Shown here in pieces: positions 56,441 through 64,000 of a stretch of 64,000 nt of DNA. Source of the stretch: Antedon mediterranea (lineage: Eukaryota; Echinodermata; Crinoidea; Comatulida; Antedonidae); assembly GCF_964355755.1 (NCBI RefSeq), contig NC_092672.1, forward strand, positions 18,286,501 to 18,350,500, written 5' to 3'. The position numbers and the translations under genes are program-made. The first letter of the stretch is position 1, and every line of letters begins with the position of its first letter. The notes beneath the pieces are model-generated. The model did not search any database and was not told where the DNA came from. It worked only from the letters and a program-made list of their open reading frames with translations.

Positions 56441-58683
56441 AGGCCGAATTGAACAAATTAGTCAAACTAGGAATCTTAGCAGTAGGACACCAATCGTATA
56501 CTTCCCCTGTCCTTCTTGTTTCAAAGAAAAATTCAAAAGATAAAAGAGTTGTCACAGACTTCCGCTATCTCAATTCCAGGATAAAACGTATTAATCACCC
56601 ATTCCCATTATTAGCCGAAACTCTGAAAACAATAGGTAACGCTAATGCACAGATTCTTAGCGTAATTGATTTGAAATCAGCGTTCCACTGCGTACCATTA
56701 GCCGAACATGCCCAACAATATACAGGTATAGCTTCATATCATGGTGGAAAACATTATTATTATAAGAGATTAGCACAAGGATTAAACGTTTCGCCAGGTA
56801 TATTTCAAGCAAAGATTGACGAAATTTTAAATGAAATCCCAAATTCTAGAAAATTCTGTATCGCCCATCATGATGATATTATTTTATTTAGCCAAGACAA
56901 ATTTGCTCATAAGCAGCACCTTGTTTCCGTTTTACAAGCCCTACAATTAAATGGTTTTAGAATTTGTCCAAAGAAATGTAAGTTATTCAAGAATAAAGTG
57001 CAATATATGGGACACACCATCCTGATTAATTCTTCAGGACACGCATGTATCACACCATTAGGCGACAGGTGTGCAGCTATCCGAAATTTGCCAGTCCCAC
57101 GAACCCATAAAGAAACTAAACGATTTATTGGTGCAGTAAATTATGTATCCCATTTTTTCCCTCAAATACAATCAATTTTACGTCCGTTACATACACTCGC
57201 AAGTAAACGCCGAAAATTTGTTTGGTCTACTGACCACCAGAAAGCATTTGACGAAATTAAACAATTAATGGTTAAACCACCTACTCTTCAAATGCCTAGA
57301 AAAGAAGGTAGATTTACGCTATATAGCGACACTTCAAGAACCGCAACAGGTTCATATTTAACACAAACAGTAAACGATAAAGAACACATAATAGGTTATT
57401 ATTCCAAAATCTTACCACAAGCCTGTCAACGATATAGCGTCACAGAATTAGAGTTATTTGGACTTTACATTAACGTTTCAGCATTTCGACACTTACTAAA
57501 GGGTTGCGAATTTGATGCATTCGTAGACCACTCAGCAATTGTACAAATTTGGAATTCGAAAGATCAGCCATGTACACCCCGTTTACAGAAACTAATATTA
57601 CGATTGTCCGGATACATTTTCCAAATTGGTTATAAGAAAGGAACTGAATTAGTTTTAGCGGATTTTCTCTCCCGAGCCCCTCGTGATGACGATTCCGAAA
57701 TTGATCAAGTTGTACCCATTGCATTTAATATTACAGAGACTGAATCTCTTAACCCGATTACAAACACATCTACTAGCAGACCAGTAACAAGGTCATACGC
57801 CAAGAAAATGGGAATAAATATACCTGACCTACATAAACCCAAACCAGTACAAACGCCCGTCATTAATCAAAACCCAGTGACAACAAACACGCGACCTACA
57901 CCTCAACCTACCGCTACACCACAAATAATCACGAGACAACAAACAAACGCACATCGATCACCGCCTATCATAACGCCACCTATCGTAACGCCACCCCCAA
58001 TACGTAATGTAAACATTCGACAACCTCTAGAGGAACGACTAGTAGACAAAAATAAGCAAAGCAAAGATACTACACATCGAAACGTACCAGTTGAATTGTA
58101 TACATCGCCCAAACCACTAGTACCAAACATAACTGAATTTAAGTCAGCACACATCCCAAAACAACAAGACTTAGATAGATTAATGGATGTTATTCAAAGA
58201 AAGATAATTAGAGATTATAACCTCCCAGTAGATGTTAAACAATTACGTGTTGAACAAGAAACTTCACCATTCTTTAAGCCAGTTTACGATTATTTAGCTC
58301 ATGATATCCTTCCAGCCGATAAGAAAGCAGCTCGTGCAGTTCAGAATAAGTCAGAGCAGTACATATTGTGCAACGGTTTACTATTCCGTTTATTTTTCCA
58401 AGATAAAGGTGGAGAATTTGTATTGCAATTAGCTGTTCCTGAAAACTTAGCAGAGACTGTTATTTCTCAGTATCACGACAATTTGTTAAGTAGCCACCAA
58501 GGTACGATGCGTACTTACCTTACTACTAGGAAATTATTTTACATGCCCCTTATGTTTGAGAAAGTCAACAATTATACCCAAGCGTGTCTTAGATGTCAAC
58601 AATTTCGTCCCAAAACCGATAAATTACGTCCTTTACACGATCGAGTACCAGCAACTTCCGTCCCTTTCATACACTCAGTCTAG
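56437..58683 (+). CDS. gypsy D pol part 1: RT, RNase H, integrase zinc domain
   Basis: This is an open frame with no true start: the first pol codons (EAELNKLVKLGIL) follow the microsatellite. RT: SPVLLVSKKNSKDKRVVTDF, LNSRIKRINHPFPL, LSVIDLKSAFHCVPL and CIAHHDDIILFS near 56860, where HHDD replaces the usual YxDD. RNase H: FTLYSDTSRTATGSYL (D, about 57315), TELELFGLY (E) and VDHSAIVQIW (D). A Pro/Thr-rich linker covers 57740-58090. The integrase zinc site has SQYHDNLLSSHQGTMRTYL and CLRCQQF (about 58470-58600). The frame breaks at about 58676 by a 1-base indel, and integrase continues in the next ORF. It is inactive as it lacks gag and protease. Confidence 0.87.
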   Translation: MEAELNKLVKLGILAVGHQSYTSPVLLVSKKNSKDKRVVTDFRYLNSRIKRINHPFPLLAETLKTIGNANAQILSVIDLKSAFHCVPLAEHAQQYTGIASYHGGKHYYYKRLAQGLNVSPGIFQAKIDEILNEIPNSRKFCIAHHDDIILFSQDKFAHKQHLVSVLQALQLNGFRICPKKCKLFKNKVQYMGHTILINSSGHACITPLGDRCAAIRNLPVPRTHKETKRFIGAVNYVSHFFPQIQSILRPLHTLASKRRKFVWSTDHQKAFDEIKQLMVKPPTLQMPRKEGRFTLYSDTSRTATGSYLTQTVNDKEHIIGYYSKILPQACQRYSVTELELFGLYINVSAFRHLLKGCEFDAFVDHSAIVQIWNSKDQPCTPRLQKLILRLSGYIFQIGYKKGTELVLADFLSRAPRDDDSEIDQVVPIAFNITETESLNPITNTSTSRPVTRSYAKKMGINIPDLHKPKPVQTPVINQNPVTTNTRPTPQPTATPQIITRQQTNAHRSPPIITPPIVTPPPIRNVNIRQPLEERLVDKNKQSKDTTHRNVPVELYTSPKPLVPNITEFKSAHIPKQQDLDRLMDVIQRKIIRDYNLPVDVKQLRVEQETSPFFKPVYDYLAHDILPADKKAARAVQNKSEQYILCNGLLFRLFFQDKGGEFVLQLAVPENLAETVISQYHDNLLSSHQGTMRTYLTTRKLFYMPLMFEKVNNYTQACLRCQQFRPKTDKLRPLHDRVPATSVPFIHSV

Positions 58684-60095
58684 ATTTTAAGAGTATGCCA
58701 ACTTCACCTTCAGGTTTTAAACATATTATGGTAGTATGTGATGAGATAACTAGATTTTTGATTTGTGTACCTTTGAAATTCATTGATGCCGAAACAATTT
58801 GTGAAGCACTAATTCAAAAGGTCATCAGTATTTTTGGACCCCCATCTCGTCTTATTTCAGATGCAGCAACCTCCCTTACAGGAAAATTATTAACACTGTT
58901 ATGTAACACCCTTAATATTGATAGGAAAATCATCAGCGTCCACAATCACGGTAGTTTACAAGTTGAACGTCATATCCGCACCGTATCGGACCTGTTAAAA
59001 GTCAACCTTAACCAATTCGGAACAGATTGGGTTAGATTTGTATCAACAACATGTTATGCTTATAACTCGTTTTCATCCCCACATCTAGGAAACCACTCCC
59101 CTTACGAATTAGTTTTTGGCCGCCAACCTCCAAGTTTGACCTCATTAGCATTTAACCCTATTTCAGGATTGTCTCATTCCTATGAAGAATACTTTGAACA
59201 CCTCAAGAAGAAATTTCAAAACATTTCACAGACAATGCTACAATTACAGCGAACACAACAAAACGTCCAAAACTCAAAAATTTCCCAACGCTTAGAAAAA
59301 AGTCCAATTTACTCAGTAGGACAACTCGTATATTTATACAAGCCAACATCATCATCACTAACAGCAAATTCAAAGAAAATCGCCGCAGAATGGGTCGGAC
59401 CATTAGTGATTCATGAAGTACTAGACAGAACACACTACATCCTAGCGACGATTAAAGGAGAAATACTTCGCGACGTATTCAATTATAACAGACTGAAACC
59501 CTGTTTTATGAGAACACCCAAAGAACGCAAAAATTTTACACATCTCCAAAAACTTAAACAATTGTTGAATGAACCAACCGATGATAATAACGATAAAATC
59601 CAAAACACCATTAATGTAGTAAATGACGAAATCAATGTTGAATTTGTAGACGAACATGATAGGACACCCGCCCAATTGCAATCAGATACCCTTACACATC
59701 CAACTAAGATAGAACCCCTTAACTTGCAACCTTACATTGACTGTGTAGAGAATAACATGGGATTAGCAGCCCCATTCCAAATGAAAGAAGAACAAATAAA
59801 GGAACAAACTAATCTAATTATGACAGCACCTAATGATTCAAATATGACATTAAACCGAGGTAGATTTAAAGCAGGACATTTCCAAGTTTTAGTTTCGTAT
59901 TCTAAACCGACTTCAGCCAAACGCAACACTGATAAAACAAAACACGAATCTAATGATCGCAAATTTTGGTGGAATATTGACAGATATAACGATACAGATA
60001 AATTGATTAAAGAGATCATTAAAGATAAACAGATACCGATAAGTGGATCGCCAAAACGATTCATAAAACGTTTGTATAATGCAACAAATTACTGA
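58676..60095 (+). CDS. gypsy D pol part 2: integrase core and SAP-like C-terminus
   Basis: The frame opens at TLSLDFKSM with the first catalytic Asp. The second is in RLISDAATSLTG (about 58850), and Glu is in SLQVERHIRTVSDLLK (about 58960). WVRFVSTTCYAYNSF and HSPYELVFGRQP follow, then an SH3-like VGQLVYLYKPTSSSL and EWVGPLVIHEVLDRTHY. The Asn/Asp-rich tail ends with DTDKLIKEIIKDKQIPISGS and PKRFIKRLY, which fits the SAP-motif pattern (amphipathic helix, PxSGxK/P, helix). The first in-frame ATG is at 58695, but it is an internal codon. Continuity with the upstream ORF is broken by one indel. Confidence 0.85.
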
Positions 60096-60999
60096 TTTAA
60101 ATTTTTTTTGCAAGATTATTTTAAATTACGACATTTGCTAAATTATTGATAGCATAGTCTACGTATTTGATAAGATTTGTTTAGTAATGATGTGATTTCA
60201 GTTAAAAGAGAATTGAATTTATGTTTAAGTATTGATTTTGTAACGAGTTTTTTTGATAATGATTAATTTTGAATTTTGATGATCGATATATTGAGATATT
60301 GAAAAGAACGACAATCATTTTGTAACAAATATTTTGTTGAACCTTTGAGTCGTTAATCTCAAGCATTAATTAATTGATATACAAGAACAGGAGATTTTCT
60401 TAGTACTTTTAATTTTAATATTTTTTAAATTGAGTACAAAAGTCGAATTTGTCGATTGATTGAAATCGTAATTACCTGTAAATATAAATGCTTAAATCGA
60501 TAAAGTTGCGACGATAATGATATATTGTGGATAAGTTTGTGTCAACGGGACACACACATTTGTTTCTTTAAAGTTTTAAGTGATTAAGTTTGATATTTGA
60601 TTTTAGGCTAATCAGCCACAGTTTCTTGAGTTTTATGTTTTGATTTGATTTATGTTTAAAGACCATTAGAACGCGATGAGTTGTCGCACGATTTGATGTA
60701 TGTTCAATGTAACATACTATTTTTTTTAAGTTTTGTAATTTTATTTTCAACTGATTTATGTTTGATTTACGCGAATTTTATACCAAATTCATTTTTAATT
60801 TCATTTTTTTAAGAGAGAGAAGAGAGAGAGTGAAAGTGATAAGGTTACACTTCAGAGTCAATGGTTTTGGCTAACTCAATTTTTGCATATATGTATAATA
60901 ATGTTTTTTTTCTTTTATATAACTTTAATTTTGCATGCCACTATTATAACCATTTTTATATGTTAAATAGATTAGAAAAAAAAAAGGAAAACAGAGGGA
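60096..60999 (+). other. gypsy D 3' untranslated region
   Basis: An AT-rich non-coding stretch of about 900 bases lies between the pol stop and the 3' LTR. It contains an AGAGAGAG microsatellite near 60811-60831 and ends in the polypurine tract. No third ORF (such as env) is visible. Confidence 0.7.
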
Positions 61000-61597
61000 T
61001 GTAATATAAGGATATACTTTTATATTTAAGAAATTGACCTTTGTATCGGAATTCAAATAGGTTCACAAACTTGACCCAGAAAGTCCAAAGGAGAGTTTGT
61101 CCAGATGTTTTAATGACCATTTAGTTTATAATAGAATCCCTAAAGAAAACACTTAGCTTAACCTTGCGACCGTTCCCATCGTAAAACAATTAGATAATGA
61201 CAGTTTTAAGCAGAGATTTGACAGGGCCAATTCATCATTGTAACCTCCCCAGATAAGATCAATCACTCCCACTTAAACACCCCTGGATCAACTTAGGACC
61301 AATCGTTACCCTCACAGATGATGTAATGACATTATGCAAATGAACTGAGCCAATATACTCCCAAGTTTCAGAAGGGCCCAGACACACCTTACAGCCACCT
61401 CACGGAGCACACACCTCACAGCAGACCTACACACTTCACACCTCACCGACAGCATCATTGACCGTCCGTTCCTTATGTATACTTATAGTTGTATATTGTA
61501 CTGAAGTATTATACTGAATAAACAATATATGTGTTACGACAGTCAAGCGAGTAAGAGTCTTTCATTAGTACCTCAACAACCCAAACATTATATTACA
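61000..61597 (+). repeat. gypsy D 3' LTR
   Basis: 598 bp, from TGTAATATAAGG to CATTATATTACA, close to the solo LTR at 29926-30563. Relative to that copy it lacks one CACACCTTACAGCC unit and has small differences near 61155-61250. Its first 99 bases match 56314-56412. Confidence 0.92.
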
Positions 61598-61611
61598 ATA
61601 CCAAGAAAGGG

Positions 61612-61978
61612 GCATACTCTTCTTCCTCTGTTTCATGCATTTCAGCCATGTTGTATACTTTGTGTCTATGATGGAATTAAATAATAGTATTAAATCGGGG
61701 TATATTAAATACTGATTTGATATGCACTGTGACTGGTCTAGGCTATGTGTGGACTACGCTAGCTACTACTACTATACTATGCATATATATTTGTACGTAA
61801 ACCTATCCTATCCCCGGGGGGTCACTTGTATATAAACCAAACAGCAAAAACAAAACAAGCAGCAGCCACTTCAAGACATAAGGCACTTGTGCTACCTGTT
61901 TTATTTAATTCCATCATAGACACAAACTATACAACATGGATGAAGTGCATGAAACAGAGGAAGAAGAGTATGGAAGTG
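61612..61978. repeat. inverted duplication flanking a 230-bp spacer
   Basis: The complement of 61612-61675 matches 61905-61978 (ATTTAATTCCATCATAGACA, ACAACATGG, GCATGAAACAGAGGAAGAAG) with few changes. One arm covers the start of the P2X7C-like fragment. The arms could be TIRs of an unknown element or a local inverted duplication. Confidence 0.7.
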
Positions 61979-62272
61979 ACAACGATATTTTTTTTATTCT
62001 GTTCCAAGACTATATTTATATGAAACGCAATATTCAACAACCGAGATAGAGCGCAGAAGAAAGAAGAATAATAATCCTGTACAGTTGCACCCCTGCCAAC
62101 GGCTTTAGTAAGTAGACTGAATGACAGTTTTTTGTGTACATGTGGTTTTTGTACACCAATGGCAACGGAAGACGAATGTGTATGTTGCAATGAAGTTCAA
62201 CAAACATTGTCTTTGTTAGAGAGAGATAGGTCTACTAAAACTCCAATGGAAGATGACGATTTATTAATATAG
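61936..62272 (+). pseudogene. P2X7 C-terminal (P2RX7_C)-like fragment
   Basis: It starts with ATG at 61936 (MDEVHETEEEEYGSDNDIFF), an acidic N-terminus, with a stop at 62021. A second frame carries SRLNDSFLCTCGFCTPMATE and DECVCCNEVQQTL (about 62108-62210), ending at 62270-62272. The spaced pattern CxCGxCxPMxT..E.xCC.E matches the zinc-binding cysteine-rich domain at the C-terminus of P2X7 receptors, a domain found in many repeated invertebrate genes without the ion-channel part. No channel segment is visible, so this is not a receptor. A frame change between the parts means it is broken or spliced. Confidence 0.6.
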
Positions 62273-62625
62273 TGCATTACATCTCATTGTGATCTTGAGC
62301 ACACTTAAATACAAGTACATTTTTTCGAAGTCATCGACACAACTGAAAAAAATGTCTAAAACCAAGGGGCCTACATGGCAAACTAAATAATGAGTATTTA
62401 AAAGCTTTTGGTTTTTTATTCAAGATATCTTTCTTCCTTTATATTTCTAATATTCTTCCTACATAATACATAAATTTTTCCACTAGTTCCATTGTGTTAA
62501 ACTCTAATCAAGAGCACTAGAAGCACAAGAATATGTTTTGTTTTTAAAAATACATTTGACCACTAAATCTGTTTTGCATGACCATGTTTTCAAAAGTCAC
62601 TATAATATAACCATTTACTATATAG
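62273..62625. other. non-coding AT-rich spacer
   Basis: Nothing is recognised in this stretch. Confidence 0.35.
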
Positions 62626-63128
62626 TGTAAAGGCCAAATGAAGAAGTTTATTTGACTATTACTATTAATTAACGGTACTTTGTTTATTGTGTGGCTCTAG
62701 GAAGCTAAATTAGCTCATTGTTCCACTTGAGTGACTCCTTGCTGATTGGCTAGTTAGGAGAGCTCACAGGTGGCATTATTATGCAAATTAGCTCACTGTG
62801 TTTTGTGGCCAAGTTAGTACAAGACAATGGTGGTTAATTTACACTACAGTTAGTGTATTACTTTGCCTAGGCCTACTTTTGGTAAGCATATACTTAGATA
62901 TACATAAGATTAGGAGGCAGGCATATCATCTTTATGACACTATTGTAGTAACTATTGAGTTAATCATGATTTGTGAACTTGGGCGTGGCGGAGAATTTCT
63001 AGACGGAAATAATTATATAGGAGCATTGTAACCGCCACGTTAGATTATCGTCATGCATTAGCAAGCCTACAGTATGTCAAATAAATACAGTACTCATTTG
63101 TGGATTCTGAATAATATAAGCATTAACA
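62626..63128 (+). repeat. possible LTR upstream of a gag start
   Basis: It starts TGTAAAGGCCAAATG and ends AAGCATTAACA eleven bases before a gag-like ATG, with AATAAATACAG near 63080. This is LTR-like in position, but no second copy lies in the window. A small ORF inside (62798-63031, with one membrane-like segment LIYTTVSVLLCLGLLLVS) is probably fortuitous. Confidence 0.35.
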
Positions 63129-63138
63129 AAAAGGCTGA

Positions 63139-63482
63139 TCATGAGTACGGCAGGATTAATTGATGATAGTACAAGAAGGCGTAGAGTTCCAACTGAGAAA
63201 GGTCTTGAATATAATAAAGATTTAAAGTTGAGGAATATTCATTACAGTTTTAAGGCCGAAAAAACGTAAACGAACGTATTCAGTATGTGAAGGGGAGTAA
63301 TCCTGATTTGGAAGTTATGAGAAATGAATATAAGGCATGGATGAGCATGTATGAAGAATAGGAATGATGATTATTATGCGCTGTTGTCTGACGAGGAACG
63401 TGTTAGTTATAAAATTAAATGGTATGATGAAAGAAGCAATTGGCTTGGCAATTTTAGGGTTCAATGCAAGAATGGTTTGGAA
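63139..63482 (+). pseudogene. BEL-type gag N-terminal fragment
   Basis: It starts MSTAGLIDDSTRRRRVPTEK and stops at 63266. A shifted frame continues with QYVKGSNPDLEVMRNEYKAW. A further stop is followed by YYALLSDEERVSYKIKWYDE and ends at 63480-63482. The pattern of PTEKGL...K, Y..LLSDEE and WYDE resembles the N-terminal coiled-coil region of BEL/Pao gag proteins. It is cut by the repeat that follows. Confidence 0.5.
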
Positions 63483-63487
63483 TAGCT

Positions 63488-63610
63488 TCCAGGGGCGGAT
63501 TGCAATAGACTTTGTCTTAGGCTTAGATCTAAGCCCTAAGCCCCTCGCGAAAGTCTTAGTTAAGCCTCTCAGCAAAGTCGATTGCAATATTGCGGTCTAA
63601 GCTAAGCCTG
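63488..63610. repeat. palindromic repeat with CTTAGGCTTAGATCTAAGCC core
   Basis: A near-perfect palindrome lies at 63510-63541 (CTTAGGCTTAGATCTAAGCC then CTAAG). GATTGCAATA and AAAGTC/GACTTT words recur in both halves of the wider segment. It begins with CCAGGGGCGGATTGC just after the gag stop and is probably a small element or its end. Confidence 0.45.
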
Positions 63611-64000
63611 ATAGAAAACCTTAGTTACCACCGTTGAGGGCATTCTTTGTGTGTACAAAATAATAAAAGCTATCGTAAATAGATAAACGCCCTCAAGCTA
63701 TAGACAAAATAACACGTGGGTAAAACTTGCGCGAGGAAGTGCTATCAATCATTAAATGACTTTTCTAACAACCAATAACAACACGCCATTAACTACAAAA
63801 AGGGATGATTTATGAATATTTATGAGACCCTCGCAACCGTGTACATTGCATGTGTGGATTTTAAGGAGGTGTGTGTAAACGAAATATTAGAACAAAATCA
63901 AAACACATTTTTATACCACTGACGGCTGAATATTAATTACATATAGGCCTAATTAGTAAGTTTTATATTGTTTATTGCTACTACTTTACTCTACTGTAGG
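63611..64000. other. non-coding end of window
   Basis: No gene is recognised. GTTGAGGGCATTC (63634) and AACGCCCTCAAGC (63688) are in inverted orientation about 50 bp apart. Confidence 0.35.

Larger units (their letters stand above)
56314..61597 (+). mobile_element. Ty3/gypsy element D, 5'-deleted
   Basis: The 3' LTR is 61000-61597; only the first 99 bases of the 5' LTR remain (56314-56412), joined through a GTTT microsatellite to RT. The 4-bp duplication ATAC lies at 56310-56313 and 61598-61601. Gag, protease and the start of RT are missing, while the rest of pol is nearly open. A purine tract (AAAAAAAAAAGGAAAACAG) precedes the 3' LTR. The TSD brackets the deleted form, so the deletion either preceded integration or happened internally afterwards. 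Confidence 0.9.

Noticed and set aside
61936-62272. A functional P2X receptor gene
   Set aside because: Only the cysteine-rich C-terminal-like domain is present; there are no channel helices or ectodomain, and frames are broken.
62798-63031. 77-codon ORF with a membrane-like segment
   Set aside because: No homology recognised; it falls inside a possible LTR and lacks other evidence of coding.

Overview
This is a transposable-element graveyard from an AT-rich animal genome. Split reading frames with GT-AG introns, BEL/Pao and Ty3/gypsy LTR retrotransposons, CR1/L2-like LINE ends, a spliced Mutator-like transposase, a hAT transposase, TA-flanked MITEs and a P2X7 C-terminal-like domain together suggest a marine invertebrate, perhaps a deuterostome; that placement is inference. 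I found no convincing single-copy cellular gene. Almost every open frame belongs to a mobile element or to a repetitive gene family of the kind that travels with mobile elements.

Layout. (1) 0.4-8.7 kb: a decayed gene of the 'HTEADTRM ... ECDTVSSLFG' family, cut by two TA-flanked MITEs (728-1104, 1435-1670) and by a nearly intact 6.7 kb BEL/Pao element (1942-8612, TSD AATTG). (2) 9.6-17.5 kb: LINE C-termini, a truncated Ty3/gypsy element A (11.05-14.69 kb), a reverse-strand LINE fragment and a 61-bp satellite of about 20 monomers (15.43-16.88 kb). (3) 17.6-29.9 kb: a five-exon Mutator-like SWIM-finger transposase pseudogene (17754-27041). Its fourth exon holds a 3.65 kb foldback element with a 3-bp TSD, and an 89-bp inverted repeat brackets the region. 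(4) 29.9-48.9 kb: gypsy element B, broken into pieces by nested insertions: a solo LTR of family D, a Myb-like ORF block, a solo LTR carrying a 10-bp-TSD element, and a TTAA-flanked element that contains BEL2, which in turn contains a 9-bp-TSD element. (5) 48.9-50.1 kb: remnants of gypsy C, whose LTR is of the same family as A. (6) 50.4-56.3 kb: a decayed 'SSDGDSRRRK' family gene hit by a LINE tail and a 4.1 kb hAT element. (7) 56.3-61.6 kb: gypsy element D, 5'-deleted but with almost intact pol and a SAP-like C-terminus. (8) 61.6-64 kb: a P2RX7_C-like fragment next to an inverted duplication, then a BEL-type gag start and a palindromic repeat.

The genes do not form a pathway; what links them is insertion order. 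Most boundaries are defined by target-site duplications that I read directly, and in several cases removing the insert and one TSD copy restores the interrupted reading frame. This gives a relative chronology and a nesting depth of at least four (gypsy B > TTAA element > BEL2 > 9-bp-TSD element). Coordinates of degenerate genes are approximate. Family names rest on motif recognition without database searches.
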